Source of the DNA: Pseudarthrobacter psychrotolerans
GTDB lineage: Bacteria; Actinomycetota; Actinomycetes; Actinomycetales; Micrococcaceae
Direction: 5' to 3'
NCBI RefSeq assembly: GCF_009911795.1
Contig: NZ_CP047898.1
Location: 2,790,001 to 2,854,000 of the forward strand
Length of the DNA: 64,000 nucleotides
Part shown: positions 18,522 through 27,431 of the stretch, piece after piece
Numbering within the stretch: position 1 is the first letter of the stretch
Layout: every line of letters begins with the position of its first letter
Notes under the pieces: generated by a model
Told to the model about the DNA's origin: nothing
The model's input: only the letters and a program-made list of their open reading frames with translations
The model's database searches: none
Made by a program: the position numbers and the translations under genes

Positions 18522-20225
18522 ATGCTTCATCCAGTAAAACGCCCCACCGGAAAGCGCCTCGCCGCTGCCGGTGGCACCGCCGCCGCGGCGGCCTTGGCCC
18601 TGACCAGCGGGTTCCTGGGCGCCGGTCCGGCAACCGCCGGTGGAAACCATCCCGCCACAACCACCACCCCCATCAAACACGTGGTGGTGATCTTCCAGGA
18701 AAACGTCTCTTTCGACCACTACTTCGCCACCTATCCCCAGGCCGCAAATACCCCAGGGGAAACCCTGCAGGGCACCGCGACCCCGGCCCCGTCGTTCACA
18801 GCGGCGAGCAATACGCCCAAGGGAATCAACACGCTGGCCAACGCGGGCCTGATCGCACCGAACAACCCGAACTCAGTCCAGCCCTCCCGGCTGTCCCCCA
18901 TACAGGCAGTGACCTGCGATCAGGACCACAACTACGGCGCCGAGCAGAAGGCCTACAACGGCGGCCTCATGGACAGGTTTGTTGAGTTCACCAGCCGGGA
19001 CGAGTGCGGTACCAACCAGTACGGACGGCCCGGCCTGACCATGGACTACTACGATGGCAACACCGTCGCCGGTATCTGGAACTACGCCCAGAATTACGCC
19101 ATGAGTGACAACCACTTCAGCACGGTCTTCGGCCCCTCAACCCCGGGCGCGCTCAACCTGGTGTCCGGACAGACCCACGGGGTCAAGGAATTCACTGCCG
19201 CCGGGCAGCCCGTCACGCCGGCCGCCAGCGACTACACCGTCCGCCAACCCGACGCGACAGGCGTGGGCACGGTCATCAATGATCCGGACCCGGTCTACGA
19301 TGACTGCTCCAACAACAGCCATGCCAAAACCAACAACCTCGCGGGCATGACCGGCACGAACATCGGTGACCTGCTCAATGACAAGGGCGTGTCTTGGGGT
19401 TGGTTCCAGGGTGGCTTCACCCCGACCAGCAGCGCGACGGCCACTGCACCGGCGTCGTGCCTCTCCACGCATACCAACGCCGCCAGCGCCGGCGTGGTTG
19501 ACTACTCCCCGCACCACCAGCCGTTCCAGTACTACGCGTCCACCGCCAACCCGCACCACGTGGCTCCGGCGACCGACGCGGAGATCGGGCACAGCGGGCA
19601 GGCGAACCACCAGTACGACCTGACAGCGTTCAACAAGGTGATCAACACCGACAACATGCCGGCCGTCTCCTTCCTGAAAGCGGGCATGTACCAGGATGGC
19701 CACGCCGCCTATTCCGACCCGATTGATGAGCAGAACTTCATCACCAATACCGTGAACCAGATCCAGCAGTCCAAGAACTGGGAGAACACCGCGGTGGTGC
19801 TCGCCTATGACGATTCCGACGGCTGGTATGACCATGTCGCGGCGAAGGTGAAGAACGCTTCCAACACTGCCGACGACGCGGCCTGGTGCGAGAATGCCGC
19901 TGCCAGCGGCGTTCCGATGTCTGGCGGGTACGCTGATCGCTGCGGCCCGGGCCCGCGCCAGCCTCTTGTGGTCATCTCTCCGTACTCCAAGAAGAACTTC
20001 GTGGACCACACCCAGACCGATCAGGCGTCGATCCTCCGCTTCATCGAGGACAACTGGAGCACCGGACAGATCGGTGACTCGTCCGCGGACGCCACCGCGG
20101 GTTCGATTAATGCCGTGTTCAACTTCCACCACCAGCGCAATGACCAGGTGCTGCTGAACGAACAGAACGGAACGGTCGCCTCGATCACCGGATCCGGCAA
20201 CGACGACGGCGGGAACCTCCCGTAG
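18522..20225 (+). CDS. secreted phosphoesterase (PF04185, acid phosphatase/phospholipase C-like)
   Basis: A 567-residue exported hydrolase. Signal region MLHPVKRPTGKRLAAAGG, then a hydrophobic Ala-rich core ending ATAGG. The mature N-terminus IKHVVVIFQENVSFDHYFA is the alkaline-phosphatase-superfamily metal-site motif of PF04185 (variant ENVSFD where phospholipase C has ENRSFD). Further on: MSDNHFSTVFGPSTPGALNL, AVSFLKAGMYQDGHAAYSDP, VVLAYDDSDGWYDH and PRQPLVVISPYSKKNFVDHT. Probably releases phosphate from organic esters outside the cell. GGAGACACC precedes the ATG. A perfect hairpin repeat follows the stop. Confidence 0.88.
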   Translation: MLHPVKRPTGKRLAAAGGTAAAAALALTSGFLGAGPATAGGNHPATTTTPIKHVVVIFQENVSFDHYFATYPQAANTPGETLQGTATPAPSFTAASNTPKGINTLANAGLIAPNNPNSVQPSRLSPIQAVTCDQDHNYGAEQKAYNGGLMDRFVEFTSRDECGTNQYGRPGLTMDYYDGNTVAGIWNYAQNYAMSDNHFSTVFGPSTPGALNLVSGQTHGVKEFTAAGQPVTPAASDYTVRQPDATGVGTVINDPDPVYDDCSNNSHAKTNNLAGMTGTNIGDLLNDKGVSWGWFQGGFTPTSSATATAPASCLSTHTNAASAGVVDYSPHHQPFQYYASTANPHHVAPATDAEIGHSGQANHQYDLTAFNKVINTDNMPAVSFLKAGMYQDGHAAYSDPIDEQNFITNTVNQIQQSKNWENTAVVLAYDDSDGWYDHVAAKVKNASNTADDAAWCENAAASGVPMSGGYADRCGPGPRQPLVVISPYSKKNFVDHTQTDQASILRFIEDNWSTGQIGDSSADATAGSINAVFNFHHQRNDQVLLNEQNGTVASITGSGNDDGGNLP

Positions 20226-20240
20226 TCCAACGGGACGCCA

Positions 20241-20286
20241 CGAAAAGCGGACGACGGCGGGACCTCCCGCCGTCGTCCGCTTTTCG
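20241..20286. repeat. GACGACGGCGGG hairpin repeat, copy 2 (longest, perfect)
   Basis: Perfect 22-bp arms around a CC centre: CGAAAAGCGGACGACGGCGG... and its exact complement ending CCGCTTTTCG. It fills the gap between the convergent phosphoesterase and sugar-kinase genes. The flanking AAAA and TTTT make it a good bidirectional terminator. Confidence 0.95.
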
Positions 20287-21239
20287 TTAATGCGCTGACT
20301 GGGCCTGCAACGGAACAGACAGCGGGCCGAGTTCGGCAGTCCGGGGTGGGTTTGCCCCCGGCCGGGAGCAGGTGATCGCTGCGGCGCGGTTGGCGTAGGC
20401 GGCGAGCGCATGCAGTTCATCGCGGGATAGGCTCCGGAGCCGTTGCCGGCCGCCGGCCCCGAGTGCTGCGAGCTGGTCCAGGCCGGAGATGAGCGCGGAC
20501 ATGAAGGAGTCGCCGGCGCCCACGGTGTCTGCCACGGTGACGGGTTCGGCTGCCATTTCCGCCCTTCCCTGGCGGGCAAGAATGACCGGGCCTGACGCGC
20601 CGCGCGTCAGCGCTACGAGTACGGGTCCGAGTTCAAGCCAGGCTGCCAGGCTTTCCTCCGGCGTCCGGTGCGGGTAGAGCCAGGCGAGGTCCTCATCGCT
20701 GGCCTTGACGATGTCGCTCACGGCCACGAAGCGTTCCGCCTGCGTGCGGACCTCGGCCACATCGGGGCCTATCGCCGGCCGGCAGTTCGGATCGTAGCTG
20801 ATACTCGCGTGCTCCCGGGCCGCCGTTATCAGGGCAAGCGTGGCCTGGTCACCCGGCGCGAACACCGCCGCGATCGATCCCGTGTGGACGTGGGTGGAAC
20901 CCTGGACCGCTGCCAAGGCCGGAAGCGACGCCCCATGGATGTCCCAGCCGATGTTGAAGGCGTAGGTGGCCGCCCCGTCCGGACCGAGCGTTGCGGTCGC
21001 CGTTGACGTGGGCGAACTGCCGCCCCGGACCACCGTGACGCCGTTGGCCTTCAGGTGCCCCTCGATCATGTCCCCATGCGGATCATCGGCGTAGTGCGTC
21101 ACCAGGTTCGTCGCCAGGCCCAGCCGTGCCACGCCCACAGCCACGTTGAGAGGACTGCCTCCCGGGTGGGCCTGGACCTCCCCGGCCGGCGGGGGTCGCT
21201 GATGATGTCCACGAGCGATTCGCCGATGACGGTGATCAT
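20287..21239 (-). CDS. PfkB family sugar kinase, frameshifted near the N-terminus
   Basis: A ribokinase/fructokinase-type kinase, probably phosphorylating the ketose made by the adjacent dehydrogenase. The true start is the ATG at 21239, reading MITVIGESLVDIISDPRRP. After that the frame must shift to reach HPGGSPLNVAVGVARLGLAT; one G is missing in the GGGG run near 21178-21185. The C-terminal ATP/anion-hole motif DTVGAGDSFMSALI is intact. The uncorrected frame would start only at 21144. The gene lies 2 bases after the dehydrogenase stop as the last gene of the polyol operon. The single-base loss in a coupled operon gene looks like sequence error. Confidence 0.85.
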
Positions 21240-21241
21240 GG

Positions 21242-22303
21242 TCAACGGCCCGGGTAGACGACGGCTTTGAGCTGACCGGCCTGCTTGCCCGCTTTCAGGG
21301 CTTCTTCGGACTCGGCGAGGGTGAATTTCCCGGTGACGAGGATATCCAGGTCCACCTTTCCGTCGGCGATCAGTTGGATCGCCAGCGGCCAGGTGTTGGT
21401 GTAGCGGAAGACGCCGGAGAGCCAGATCTCGCGGTTCTGGATGAACGAGACGGGGAGTTCGACGTCGTCGGCCCCCAACCCGACGAGGATGACCCGGCCG
21501 GCCGGACCCACGGCCTTGATCCCGGAACGGACCGCCTGAGGTGCGCCTGAAGCGTCAATGAACGCATCGACGTCGAGCCCTTCCACGCTGTCGGTCCTGG
21601 CGTTCAGCGCGTGCGTGGCGCCGTGCTCGAGTGCGAAGGCGAGCCGGTCCTCGGCGATGTCCGTGATGTAGATTTCGCTCGCCCCGAAGGCGCGTGCGGC
21701 CTGGGCGGCGATGATGCCGATGGGGCCGGCGCCGGCGATCAGGACCCGGCTGCCCGGTTTGATCTCGGCGCGTTCGCAGGCCCACAGCCCCACGGAGAGC
21801 GGTTCGATGAGGGCTGCCGCCTCGTCGCTGACACTGTCCGGGATGTCGTAGGCGAAGTCGCTCTGGATGGTGACGTACTCGGCGAAGGCGCCATCGATCG
21901 GCGGGGTGGCATAGAACTCGATATCAGGGCACAGGTTGTAGCGGCCGGCCTTGCACTGCTTGCAGGTGCGGCAGGGGCGCTGGGGTTCGACGGCGACGCG
22001 CTGGCCGATGCGGCCAGCGTCAACGGCGCTTCCGACGGCGGCGATCCGGCCGGAGAGTTCGTGGCCCAGGATCAGCGGGTGGTCCACCACGTAATCACCG
22101 ATGCGGCCGTGCTCGTAGTAGTGGACGTCGCTGCCGCAGACGCCGACGGCGGCCACCTGCACCAGGACCTGGTCGGCGTCGAGCTGCGGAAGGGGCAGGG
22201 TTTCCATCACCATGTCGCCCTGGCGTTTCAGGACGGAGGCACGCATGGTGGCCGGCAGTTCGGCGGCGGGCAGGGTGGTGGACTGGGCGGTTAATGCTGT
22301 CAT
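21242..22303 (-). CDS. zinc-dependent polyol (sorbitol/xylitol-type) dehydrogenase
   Basis: A 353-residue medium-chain dehydrogenase oxidising a polyol to a ketose with NAD. Catalytic zinc ligands: VGVCGSDVHYYEHG and GHELSGRI. The structural-zinc cysteines cluster in CRTCKQCKAGRYNLC, and the cofactor site is VLIAGAGPIGIIAAQAARAF with YITDIAEDRL (an Asp favouring NAD). ERAEIKPGSRV and ALNA are family-typical. It lies between permease and kinase genes in a polyol uptake operon, so sorbitol, xylitol, mannitol or arabitol are the candidates. Confidence 0.9.
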   Translation of the reverse strand: MTALTAQSTTLPAAELPATMRASVLKRQGDMVMETLPLPQLDADQVLVQVAAVGVCGSDVHYYEHGRIGDYVVDHPLILGHELSGRIAAVGSAVDAGRIGQRVAVEPQRPCRTCKQCKAGRYNLCPDIEFYATPPIDGAFAEYVTIQSDFAYDIPDSVSDEAAALIEPLSVGLWACERAEIKPGSRVLIAGAGPIGIIAAQAARAFGASEIYITDIAEDRLAFALEHGATHALNARTDSVEGLDVDAFIDASGAPQAVRSGIKAVGPAGRVILVGLGADDVELPVSFIQNREIWLSGVFRYTNTWPLAIQLIADGKVDLDILVTGKFTLAESEEALKAGKQAGQLKAVVYPGR

Positions 22304-22355
22304 CGGAGTGGTCCTTTCGGGAATTCGGGAGTTGCGGGCCGGGTGCCGGGCGGCG

Positions 22356-23285
22356 TTATTTCACGGCGCCGAGGGAGAGGCCCTGGACGAGCTTGTCCTG
22401 GGCGGCGAACCCGGCGAACAGCACCGGGAGGGAGATCACGACGGCGGCCGCGCAGACCTTGGCGAGGAAGAGGCCCTGGCCTGAAACGAAGCCGGTGAGG
22501 AAGACCGGCGCCGTTCCCGCCACCACGCCGGTGAGGACCCGGGCCAGGAGCAGTTCGTTCCAGCTGAAGATGAAGCAGATCAGGGCGGTCGCGGCGATCC
22601 CGGGCATCGCGACCGGTGCCACCACCTTGCGAAGCGTAAGGAGCAGCCCGGCGCCGTCGATCTGGGCGGCTTCGAGCATTTCGACCGGTACTTCTGCGAG
22701 GAACGACCGCATCATCCAGACCGCGATGGGGAGGTTCATGGACGTGTACATCAGGATCAGGAACCAGATGTTATCCAGGGCGCCGACGGTCCTGGCGAAC
22801 AGGTAGAGCGGCAGGATGGCCGCCACCACCGGCATCATCTTCGTGGAGAGGAAGAAGAACATCACGTCGGTCCACTTCTTCACCGGCCGGATGGAGAGGG
22901 CGTATGCGGCGGGGATGGCCAGGACCAGGACGAGGACCGTGGACAGGATCGAGGCAGTAGCGGAGTTGATCAGCGACGGCCACGGACTGACGCCGGACGT
23001 TTCTCCGAAGAACTCCCTGTAGGCGTCGAGTGTGAGGTTCGCGGCGATGGATGGCGGGTTGGTGGCGGCGTCGGTTTCTGAGTGAAAGGACGTGAGGATC
23101 ATCCACATCACAGGGGCGGCGAAGAGCAGGGCGAGCAGCCAGGCCGCGAGGCCGGCGGCGGTGTTGTTGCGCGTCGGGTCCATGCGTGATTTGCCGCGCC
23201 GGAGTGATCCGGTGGCACGTGAGGTGAGTGATGTTGAACGGGCTTGGCCCGACTTGCGGGTTGCTGCAGGAGTGAGCGTGCTCAT
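22356..23285 (-). CDS. sugar/polyol ABC transporter permease (MalG type)
   Basis: A 309-residue inner-membrane permease with about six membrane segments from residue 45 on (AAGLAAWLLALLFAAPVMWM, LVLVLAIPAAYAL, ICFIFSWNELLLARVL). The EAA loop contacting the ATPase is EMLEAAQIDGAGLLLTLRKV. The cytoplasmic N-terminus is long and basic. The start codon overlaps the stop of the partner permease by ATGA. Forms a pair with the gene at 23282; no ATPase gene is present here. Confidence 0.93.
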   Translation of the reverse strand: MSTLTPAATRKSGQARSTSLTSRATGSLRRGKSRMDPTRNNTAAGLAAWLLALLFAAPVMWMILTSFHSETDAATNPPSIAANLTLDAYREFFGETSGVSPWPSLINSATASILSTVLVLVLAIPAAYALSIRPVKKWTDVMFFFLSTKMMPVVAAILPLYLFARTVGALDNIWFLILMYTSMNLPIAVWMMRSFLAEVPVEMLEAAQIDGAGLLLTLRKVVAPVAMPGIAATALICFIFSWNELLLARVLTGVVAGTAPVFLTGFVSGQGLFLAKVCAAAVVISLPVLFAGFAAQDKLVQGLSLGAVK

Positions 23286-24250
23286 CGTGCTGCCTCCTTC
23301 TTGAAGAGCGAAAAGACGGTGCGGAGGGCGAAGGTGGCCACGATGATGGTGCCGATGACCACCACGACGCCGGCTGCCGAAGCCAGGCCGTATTCGTTGG
23401 CGAAGTAGAACGTCTGGTAGATGGCGTAGGGCAGGTTGGCGGTGCCCAGTCCGCCTGCGGTGAGGGTGAAGACGGCGTCGAAGTTCTGCACAATGTAGAT
23501 GGCTCCGAGCAGTCCGCCCAGCTCCAGGTATTGGCGCAGGTGCGGCAGCGTGAGATGCCGGAAGATGGCCCACGGGGTGGCGCCGTCCATCTGGGCAGCT
23601 TCCACAGTGTCCATGGGACGTGACTGCAGGCCCGCGAGCAGGATGAGCATCATGAAGGGCGTCCACTGCCAGACCAGGGACACGATGACGGCCATCATCG
23701 GCGCCTGGGACAGCAGGTCCAGCTGGGGTGCCGTGCTGCTGCCAAAGAGTGACCAGGCCCAGGTCAGGATGCCGTTGATCAGCCCGTAGGTGGGGTTGAG
23801 CAGGGCGTGCTTCCAGATGAGGGCCGCGGCGACGGGCACCACCAGGAACGGTGCGATCAGCAGGGTCCGTGCCAGTCCGCGGCCGATGAACTTCTTGTCC
23901 AGCAGCAGTGCCAGGCCCAGCCCGACGACCAGGCTTGCCAGGACCACCGAGACGGTGAGGAGGATGGTGGTGAAGATGGCCTGGCGCAGGTCCGGATCGG
24001 TGAGGACCGTGACGTAGTTTTCCACGCCGGCGAATGCGGTCTTGTCAGGGCTCAGGCTGTTCCAGTTCAGGAAAGAGATGATCAGCGTCACCACGAACGG
24101 AAGCTGCGTGACGAGAATGAGGAAGATCAGGGCCGGAAGCAGCGGTGCACGCCGGGCCCAGGCCAGGGCGCGTTCCCGCGACCGGGTGTCTCTTTGAGGT
24201 TTGGCTGCGGGGTGTCCCGGGCGGGAGATGCGCGCCGTTGCGGTAGTCAT
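23282..24250 (-). CDS. sugar/polyol ABC transporter permease (MalF type)
   Basis: A 322-residue permease with six membrane spans (LLPALIFLILVTQLPFVVTL first) and the EAA loop DTVEAAQMDGATPWAIFRHL. Start chosen at the ATG at 24250, preceded by CAGGAGAACCTC. An in-frame ATG at 24274 lies only a few bases after the binding-protein stop and has no ribosome site. It works with the adjacent permease and the binding protein. Confidence 0.92.
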   Translation of the reverse strand: MTTATARISRPGHPAAKPQRDTRSRERALAWARRAPLLPALIFLILVTQLPFVVTLIISFLNWNSLSPDKTAFAGVENYVTVLTDPDLRQAIFTTILLTVSVVLASLVVGLGLALLLDKKFIGRGLARTLLIAPFLVVPVAAALIWKHALLNPTYGLINGILTWAWSLFGSSTAPQLDLLSQAPMMAVIVSLVWQWTPFMMLILLAGLQSRPMDTVEAAQMDGATPWAIFRHLTLPHLRQYLELGGLLGAIYIVQNFDAVFTLTAGGLGTANLPYAIYQTFYFANEYGLASAAGVVVVIGTIIVATFALRTVFSLFKKEAAR

Positions 24251-24276
24251 GAGGTTCTCCTGCTGTTCGGTCATTG

Positions 24277-25623
24277 CTACTTGTACTTATTGCCGATTTT
24301 TTGGGCGGCTTCTTGGCCTTTGGCCAGTGCGTCGGCGACGGTGCCCTGGCCTGCGATGGCGGAGCTGACGCCCTGGGAGACGTTGGTGCCCAGGGCAGCG
24401 AATTCGGGAATGCCCACAAACTGGATGCCGGCGGCGGGACGTTCCTGGGCGCCGGGGCTCTTCGGGTCGGCGTTCTCGATGGCGAAGCGTTCGGCCTCGA
24501 AGAACGGCGCCGCCTTCTGGAAGTCGGCGTTCTCGTACGTGGAGATGCGTTTTCCGGAGGGAACCTTCGCCCATCCGAGCTTGGACGCCACGAGTTCCTC
24601 GTAGTTCTTGGAGCTGGCCCAGGCGATGAATTTCCCGGCTGCATCCTGCTTCTTTGAGGCCGCCTGCACAGCCCAGGACCAGGTCCAGAGCCAGCCGGAG
24701 GATTTGGTTTCCTTGACCGGGGCCTGGGCGTAGCCGATCTTCCCCTTCACCGGTGATGTCTCGGCTTCGAGGGCGCCGGCGGCGGAGGTGGCGTCGTACC
24801 ACATGGCCACTTTGCTCTGGCTCATGTTGTTCAGGCACTCGGTGAAGCCGGCCTGCGCGGCTCCCGCTTCGCCGTGCTCGCGGACGAGTTTGGTGTAGAA
24901 CTCGACGGCGGCCGTGAATTCCGGGGAGTTGACCTGGGCGTTCCAGTCCTTGTCGAACCAGGTGCCGCCGTAGGTGTTCACCACGGTGGTCAGCGGCGCG
25001 AAGACCTGTCCCCAGCCCGGCTGGCCGCGCAGGCAGATGCCCTTCATACCCGGGGCTGCGCCGTCGGCCTGCGCCGCAATTTCGGCAACCTCGTCCCAGG
25101 TGGGCTTCTCCGGCATGGTCAGGCCCTTGGCCTCCAGGATGTCCTTCCGGTACATCAGGAAGGATGATTCGCCGTAGAACGGTTCGCCGTAGAGCTTGCC
25201 GTCCCCGCCGGTGAGGGACGCCGTATAGGCCGGCAGGATGTCGTCCTGTTCAAACCCGGCGTTGTTGGCCACGTTGTCCAGCGGCGCCAGCCAGCCGTTG
25301 GCGGAATAGAACGGGATCTCGTAGTTGGACAGCGACGCGACATCGTACTGGCCGGCCTGGCTGGAGAACTCCTGGCTGATCTTGGCCCGGACGTCGTTCT
25401 CCGGCAGGATCGTGTAGTTGACCTTGATGCCGGTTTCCTTGGTGAAGTTATCCGCGGTGAGCCGCTGGAGGTCCTCCATCTGGGGGTTGTTCACCATCAG
25501 GACATTGATGCTGTTCGGGTCTCCGGCGGAATTGCCTCCGCCGGCTCCGGCACAGGCCGAGGCACTCAGGGCGACGCACAAAGCGCCGGCGGCGAGGGTC
25601 GCAGCACGCATTTTTGGGCGCAT
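24277..25623 (-). CDS. sugar/polyol ABC transporter substrate-binding lipoprotein
   Basis: A 448-residue family-1 extracellular solute-binding protein. Signal MRPKMRAATLAAGALCVALS ends at the lipobox SASAC, followed by a Gly/Asn linker. Typical segments: INVLMVNNPQMEDLQRLTA, YDVASLSNYEIPFYSANGWL, YGEPFYGESSFLMYRKDILE and LTMPEKPTWDEVAEIA. First gene of the operon; AAAGGAGTCC precedes the ATG. Substrate is probably a polyol, judged from the downstream dehydrogenase and kinase. Confidence 0.93.
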   Translation of the reverse strand: MRPKMRAATLAAGALCVALSASACAGAGGGNSAGDPNSINVLMVNNPQMEDLQRLTADNFTKETGIKVNYTILPENDVRAKISQEFSSQAGQYDVASLSNYEIPFYSANGWLAPLDNVANNAGFEQDDILPAYTASLTGGDGKLYGEPFYGESSFLMYRKDILEAKGLTMPEKPTWDEVAEIAAQADGAAPGMKGICLRGQPGWGQVFAPLTTVVNTYGGTWFDKDWNAQVNSPEFTAAVEFYTKLVREHGEAGAAQAGFTECLNNMSQSKVAMWYDATSAAGALEAETSPVKGKIGYAQAPVKETKSSGWLWTWSWAVQAASKKQDAAGKFIAWASSKNYEELVASKLGWAKVPSGKRISTYENADFQKAAPFFEAERFAIENADPKSPGAQERPAAGIQFVGIPEFAALGTNVSQGVSSAIAGQGTVADALAKGQEAAQKIGNKYK

Positions 25624-25896
25624 TAAGGACTCCTTTGTTCTTCAGGGGGTGCACAGCCTTCTCGCGTCGACTGCTGTGATGACGTATTCGGCTGGAGCGG
25701 GCCGGTCATCGGGATTTCGATGTGCCGGGCTGGTCTTCCTCAACTGTAGGTGTGTGCGGTACACCACAACTAGCGCCCTGCTTGCCCATTTCTGATACAA
25801 ATTTTCCCTACCGCGCTCCGGACGGCAGGCGCTACTGTGGGAAAGCGCCCACGGCGCTGTCCATTTTTCATGTATGCGGATAACGGGAGAACCAGC
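25624..25896. promoter_or_regulatory. divergent promoter region of polyol operon and AraC gene
   Basis: This 273-bp gap separates the divergently read binding-protein and AraC genes and should hold both promoters and the activator sites. A partial dyad GTGTGCGGTACACCAC lies near 25753. No -35/-10 pair stood out clearly. Confidence 0.4.
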
Positions 25897-26820
25897 ATGA
25901 ACGCGGCAGATCCCAGCGACGGGGCGTCGGCCCGGCTCGCCGAAAGGCTTCTGGGCATGCGCGCCAACCGGGAAGTCATCCCCCACGACCCGGACCACTC
26001 CGTCCGGTGGCACCAGCACGACTACCCCAGCGCCGTGGCCCGGTGGAACTACCACCCCGAGTACGAGATCCACCTCATCCGGAAAGGCACCGGAAAGTTC
26101 ATTGTGGGAGACCACATCGGCACCTTCGAAGCCGGGCACGTGTCCCTGATGGGATCAGGACTGCCCCACGACTGGGTCAGCGACCTTGAGCCCGGCGAGC
26201 TCATTGAGGGCCGGGACGCGCTGATCCAGTTCGACGGAAAGTGGGTGGAACAGACCGCCGCCCTTGTCCCGGAGCTGGCCGAGATCGAACCCCTGCTGGA
26301 ACAATCAGCACGCGGGATCGAGTTCCTCGGGGGCACGGCCCTGGCCGCGGCTGCATCCATCGAAGCGATGGGCACCTCTACAGGGCTGGGACGGCTGCAG
26401 CACCTGCTGGAACTGTTTACCATTCTGGCGCGCTCGCCGCAGGAGGACCGGCGCTACCTCGCTGACGAATGGTTCAGGCCGCAGCTGGACGGCCAGGCCG
26501 CGGCGGTGGTGGACATCGTCCTGGAGTATGTGTTCGGCAATCACGCCGGCAGCGTCAGAATGTCCGAGGCGGCGGCACTGGTGGGAATGTCCGAGCCAAC
26601 CTTCTCGAAGTACTTCAAGCGCGCCACCGGCCAGAACTTCAGCGATCTGGTCCGCAAACTCCGCCTGGCCCATGCCCGGCGTCTGCTCGAGCGCAGCGAC
26701 AAACCCATCTCGGACATTTGCTACGAAGTCGGGTTTTCCAACCTGTCCAACTTCAACCGGCATTTCCTGAACGACGTCGGCGAAACGCCCCGGAGCTACC
26801 GCCAACGGATGCAGGGCTGA
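25897..26820 (+). CDS. AraC family transcriptional regulator
   Basis: A 307-residue regulator. The N-terminal cupin-like sensing domain includes PEYEIHLIRKGTGKFIVGDH, then GTFEAGHVSLMGSGLPHDWV. The C-terminal double helix-turn-helix shows MSEAAALVGMSEPTFSKYFK and, further on, KPISDICYEVGFSNLSNFNR followed by GETPRSYRQRM. Divergent from the polyol operon, so most likely its substrate-responsive activator. The start at 25897 follows CGGGAGAACCAGC. A hairpin repeat lies 21 bases after the stop. Confidence 0.92.
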   Translation: MNAADPSDGASARLAERLLGMRANREVIPHDPDHSVRWHQHDYPSAVARWNYHPEYEIHLIRKGTGKFIVGDHIGTFEAGHVSLMGSGLPHDWVSDLEPGELIEGRDALIQFDGKWVEQTAALVPELAEIEPLLEQSARGIEFLGGTALAAAASIEAMGTSTGLGRLQHLLELFTILARSPQEDRRYLADEWFRPQLDGQAAAVVDIVLEYVFGNHAGSVRMSEAAALVGMSEPTFSKYFKRATGQNFSDLVRKLRLAHARRLLERSDKPISDICYEVGFSNLSNFNRHFLNDVGETPRSYRQRMQG

Positions 26821-26841
26821 CCCGGCCGCCCGGCACAAACG

Positions 26842-26879
26842 AAGCGGACGACGGCGGACCCTCCCGTTGTCGTCCGCTT
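26842..26879. repeat. GACGACGGCGGG hairpin repeat, copy 3
   Basis: AAGCGGACGACGGCGGA / TCCCGTTGTCGTCCGCTT with a couple of unpaired positions in the middle. It lies between the convergent AraC gene and a small minus-strand gene. Confidence 0.88.
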
Positions 26880-26904
26880 GTGTTGTGTGTTTGGTTGTAG
26901 CCTT

Positions 26905-27171
26905 TCAGGAGTCCGCGCGCTTGATGCCTTCCGGACTCGCGGGTGCCCAGATCGCGTCGACGACGTCGTCCCGAAGGAAATACTGCCGGCTTTCCAAGGG
27001 TGTGAGGCTCCCACGGACTATGTAGTAGCCCCGGCCTTCACCGGGGCCGCCGGCGGCCCGGTCCAGAGCGTCGAGCATGTCGCGGTCCAGCTGCTGGTCC
27101 GGGCCGCGCTCTTGAAGTGCTGCCAGTGCGTCCGGCGCGAGGGAACTGATGAGCCCTTGGATATTCGTCAT
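26905..27171 (-). CDS. small hypothetical protein
   Basis: Not recognised. About 88 residues (MTNIQGLISSLAPDALAALQ ... SPEGIKRADS), soluble, acidic, with an apparent helical N-terminal half and a YYIVRGSLTPLESRQYFLRD segment. The frame is open upstream to a possible start at 27261; I prefer 27171 because AAGGA lies upstream, though spaced 11 bases. It sits between two hairpin repeats. Confidence 0.5.
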   Translation of the reverse strand: MTNIQGLISSLAPDALAALQERGPDQQLDRDMLDALDRAAGGPGEGRGYYIVRGSLTPLESRQYFLRDDVVDAIWAPASPEGIKRADS

Positions 27172-27386
27172 TTCATGCACATCCTTAGCGGCACCCCTCG
27201 GGACATGGTTAATGTCTTCCCCCGAGGGCGTACCGGGGGTGCCTGCACCGGCTGCGTCCATCCCCCGATTGTAGGACCGGGCCTGAGATCAGGCCAGACC
27301 CTGTTTTGGGGTTTTGCCGCCCCGACGCCCAGATCCCGGTGGACGGCGGTCGTGATCTCGGTGGCGAGGACCTCCATGGAGTTGGA

Positions 27387-27418
27387 CGGACGACGGCGGG
27401 AGGTGCCGCCGTCGTCCG
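27387..27418. repeat. GACGACGGCGGG hairpin repeat, copy 4
   Basis: CGGACGACGGCG and CGCCGTCGTCCG arms around GGAGGTGC. It lies just beyond the 3' end of the metallophosphoesterase gene. Confidence 0.88.
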
Positions 27419-27431
27419 CCCGCCGTTGCTG

